The translations under genes were made by a program, and so were the position numbers. 38,936 bases of DNA, from NCBI GenBank assembly GCA_023265025.1, contig JAHFUP010000047.1, forward strand, positions 1 to 38,936, read 5' to 3'. The stretch is from Acidimicrobiia bacterium (GTDB taxonomy: Bacteria > Actinomycetota > Acidimicrobiia > Acidimicrobiales > AC-14). Below are positions 36,738 to 38,936 of the stretch, piece by piece. The notes under the pieces are model-generated. The model was not told where the DNA came from, searched no databases, and saw only the letters and a program-made list of their open reading frames with translations. The stretch's first letter is position 1, and the number at the start of each line of letters is the position of its first letter.

Positions 36738-38359
36738 CCCCCACCCCCGTCACCCGCACACCCGAGTGGAACAACCTCATGCAGCACCGGCGCCAGATCG
36801 GGTGGACGGACATGCGCAAGCTGTTCGAGGAGGACCCGACGCGGGGCGAGACCCTCACGGCCGAGGCCGGCGACCTGTACCTGGATTACTCGAAGAACAT
36901 GCTCACCGCCGAGACGATCACGCTGCTCGTCGCCCTGGCCGACCGTTGCGGCCTGCGCCAGCGGATCGACGACATGTTCGCCGGCCGCCACATCAACGTG
37001 AGCGAGGACCGCGCTGTCCTGCACGTCGCGCTGCGGATGCCACGCGACGCGACGTTGACCGTCGACGGCCAGGACGTCGTCGCCGACGTGCACCGGGTGC
37101 TCGACCGCATGTCGGCCTTCTCCGACGCGGTGCGCGCCGGCGAGTGGCTGGGGGCGACGGGCCGGCGCATCCGCAACGTCGTGAACATCGGCATCGGCGG
37201 GTCCGACCTCGGGCCGGCGATGGCGTACGAGGCGCTGCGGGACTACTCGGAGCGGTCGATGACGTTTCGGTTCGTGTCGAACGTCGACGGGACCGACGTC
37301 TGGGAGGCGACCCACGACCTGGACCCGGCCGAGACGCTGTTCGTCGTGGCGTCGAAGACCTTCGGCACGGTCGAGACCCTGACCAACGCCCGATCGGCCC
37401 GGGCCTGGCTCACCGCCGCCCTGGGCGAGGACGCCGTGAGCCGCCACTTCGTCGCCGTGTCGACGAACGCCAAGCGGGTCGCCGAGTTCGGGATCGACCC
37501 GGCCAACATGTTCGAGTTCTGGGACTGGGTGGGCGGGCGCTACTCCTTCGACTCGGCCATCGGGCTGTCGCTCATGGTCGCCATCGGCCCGGAGGCGTTC
37601 CGGGAGATGCTCGGCGGCTTCCACGCCATGGACGAGCACTTCCGCACCGCGCCGTTCGAGCGCAACCTGCCCGTCCTGCTGGGCCTGCTCGGCGTCTGGC
37701 ACGGAAACTTCTTCGGTGCCGAGACCACGGCGATCCTCCCCTACAGCCAGTACCTCGCCCGCTTCCCCGCCTATCTCCAGCAGCTCGACATGGAGAGCAA
37801 CGGGAAGTCCGTCGACCGCCAGGGCAAGGCGGTCGAGTGGCAGACCGGCCCTGTCGTGTGGGGCCAGCCCGGGACCAACGGCCAGCACGCCTTCTTCCAG
37901 CTGCTCCACCAGGGCACGCCGCTCGTCCCTTGCGACTTCATCGGGCTGCTGGAGCCCATCCACGACGTCGCCGGCCACCACGACCTGCTCATGGCCAACT
38001 TCCTCGCCCAGACAGAGGCGCTGGCGTTCGGCAAGACGCCCGAGGAGGTCCAGGCCGAGGGAGTGCCGGACGAGCAGGTGCCCCATCGCACGTTCCCCGG
38101 CAACCGGCCGACGAACACGATCCTCGCCTCCAAGCTCACGCCGGCGGTGCTCGGGCAGCTCGTCGCCCTCTACGAGCACAAGGTGCTGACCCAGGGCACC
38201 GTCTGGGACGTCAACTCCTTCGACCAGTGGGGCGTCGAGCTGGGCAAGGCGCTGGCCACCCGCATCGCCGGCGAGCTCACCTCCGACGCAGAGCCGGCCC
38301 ACGACAGCTCGACCAACGCCCTGATTCGCCGCTACCGCCAAGCCCGCGGGCGAGGCTGA
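36734..38359 (+). CDS. pgi: Glucose-6-phosphate isomerase
   Basis: The 541-residue enzyme interconverts glucose-6-phosphate and fructose-6-phosphate in glycolysis and gluconeogenesis. It has the family landmarks: [37 protein letters not shown] (phosphate-binding), [58 protein letters not shown] and [13 protein letters not shown] with the catalytic lysine. The length is normal for the bacterial long form. The ATG at 36734 has AAGGAG upstream and overlaps the stop of the metzincin gene by four bases. The histidine phosphatase starts one base after its stop. All three are probably translated from one message. Confidence 0.98.
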   Translation: MTPTPVTRTPEWNNLMQHRRQIGWTDMRKLFEEDPTRGETLTAEAGDLYLDYSKNMLTAETITLLVALADRCGLRQRIDDMFAGRHINVSEDRAVLHVALRMPRDATLTVDGQDVVADVHRVLDRMSAFSDAVRAGEWLGATGRRIRNVVNIGIGGSDLGPAMAYEALRDYSERSMTFRFVSNVDGTDVWEATHDLDPAETLFVVASKTFGTVETLTNARSARAWLTAALGEDAVSRHFVAVSTNAKRVAEFGIDPANMFEFWDWVGGRYSFDSAIGLSLMVAIGPEAFREMLGGFHAMDEHFRTAPFERNLPVLLGLLGVWHGNFFGAETTAILPYSQYLARFPAYLQQLDMESNGKSVDRQGKAVEWQTGPVVWGQPGTNGQHAFFQLLHQGTPLVPCDFIGLLEPIHDVAGHHDLLMANFLAQTEALAFGKTPEEVQAEGVPDEQVPHRTFPGNRPTNTILASKLTPAVLGQLVALYEHKVLTQGTVWDVNSFDQWGVELGKALATRIAGELTSDAEPAHDSSTNALIRRYRQARGRG

Positions 38360-38360
38360 G

Positions 38361-38933
38361 GTGGCCGGCCACCTCGTCGTCCTCGTCCGCCACGGGCAGA
38401 CGGAGTGGAGCCTGTCCGGGCAGCACACCGGCCGCACCGACATCCCCCTGACCGACGCGGGCCGCCACCACGCCCAGGCCCTGGGCGCCCGGCTGGCGGC
38501 GTGGACGTTCGCCCAGGTCTTCACCAGCCCCTACTCGCGGGCGATCGAGACGTGCCGCCTGGCCGGCCTCGGCGACGCGGCCCGCGTACTCGACGACCTG
38601 GGGGAATGGGACTACGGCGACTACGAGGGCCGGCGCACGGCCGACATCCGGGAGGAGCGGCCGGGCTGGGGACTGTGGAAGGACGGCGTGCCCGGCGGCG
38701 AGACGGTGGAGGAGGTGGGCCGGCGGGCCGACCGGGTGATCGAGGCCGTCCACCGCACCGACGGCGACGTGGCCCTGTTCGCCCACGGCCACGTCCTCCG
38801 GATCATCGGCGCCCGCTGGATCGACCTCCCGCCCGACCACGGTGCCAGGCTGGCGCTGTCCACCGCGTCGATCTCGGTCCTGGGCTGGGAACGGGACACG
38901 GCGGTCCTCGAACGGTGGAACGAGACCGACTAG
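38361..38933 (+). CDS. Histidine phosphatase (phosphoglycerate-mutase-like) family protein
   Basis: The 190-residue protein has LVVLVRHGQTEWSLSGQHTG with the phospho-accepting histidine in the RHG motif near residue 11. Other marks are IPLTDAGRHHAQALG, FTSPYSRAIETCRLAG, LGEWDYGDYEGR (the acid/base glutamate region), GETVEEVGRRADRVIE and the second catalytic histidine in VALFAHGHVLRIIGARW. This branch includes phosphatases of sugar phosphates and other small molecules as well as phosphoglycerate mutase; the SixA/CobC/GpmB-like size fits a general phosphatase. The GTG at 38361 follows one base after the pgi stop, so a sugar-phosphate role is plausible but inferred from position. The gene ends just before the window edge and is complete. 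Confidence 0.93.
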   Translation: MAGHLVVLVRHGQTEWSLSGQHTGRTDIPLTDAGRHHAQALGARLAAWTFAQVFTSPYSRAIETCRLAGLGDAARVLDDLGEWDYGDYEGRRTADIREERPGWGLWKDGVPGGETVEEVGRRADRVIEAVHRTDGDVALFAHGHVLRIIGARWIDLPPDHGARLALSTASISVLGWERDTAVLERWNETD

Positions 38934-38936
38934 TCA

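Overview
The window reads as about 39 kb of chromosome from a very GC-rich actinobacterium. By eye G+C is around 70%, GTG starts are frequent, and many neighbouring genes overlap by 1-4 bases. An ECF42-type sigma factor with a DGPF partner, a DUF732-like secreted protein, neocarzinostatin-like domains and Actinobacteria-style membrane proteins all fit Actinomycetota. An uncultured Acidimicrobiia-like lineage is my guess, not something the sequence proves. No rRNA, tRNA, CRISPR array, transposase or phage gene was seen. Coding density is high and no gene-free stretch exceeds about 250 bases.

Layout: (1) 0.2-5.1 kb, plus strand: slipin, then a secreted Ala/Pro/Thr-rich protein and a MacB/FtsX-type ABC exporter in one apparent operon. 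(2) 5.1-8.0 kb, minus strand: a membrane-tethered J-domain protein translationally coupled to a membrane protein with two neocarzinostatin-like modules, then a four-helix membrane protein coupled to an ECF sigma factor. (3) 8.1-10.5 kb: a secreted Cu-only-SOD-like protein convergent with a secreted BNR/sialidase-like protein. (4) 10.6-13.1 kb, the most accessory-looking part: a lower-GC TIR protein with two further Rossmann-like modules, a decayed SnoaL-like gene, a YjbR-family gene and a small ABM-like protein. (5) 13.2-18.9 kb: phospholipase D-like protein plus sterol desaturase, ECF42 sigma plus DGPF protein with a recognisable promoter, and a frameshifted cardiolipin-synthase-like gene. 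(6) 19.0-24.4 kb: a complete branched-chain amino acid ABC transporter (livK-H-M-G-F). (7) 24.5-28.8 kb: a broken FMN reductase, a TrmA/RumA-type RNA methyltransferase, a stand-alone LigD polymerase domain, and a di-iron MBL protein coupled to a bicupin. (8) 28.8-38.9 kb: a large hybrid histidine kinase, a beta-propeller lipoprotein, a CoA-disulfide-reductase-like flavoprotein, and an operon of metzincin protease, glucose-6-phosphate isomerase and histidine phosphatase.

Three genes show single-base frameshifts or truncations (12.2, 18.3 and 24.5 kb). Either this is real gene decay or the assembly carries indel errors. Several gene ends carry long, nearly perfect inverted repeats without a T-tract. 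The strongest candidates for something undescribed are the three-module TIR protein and the paired neocarzinostatin-like/J-domain membrane proteins.
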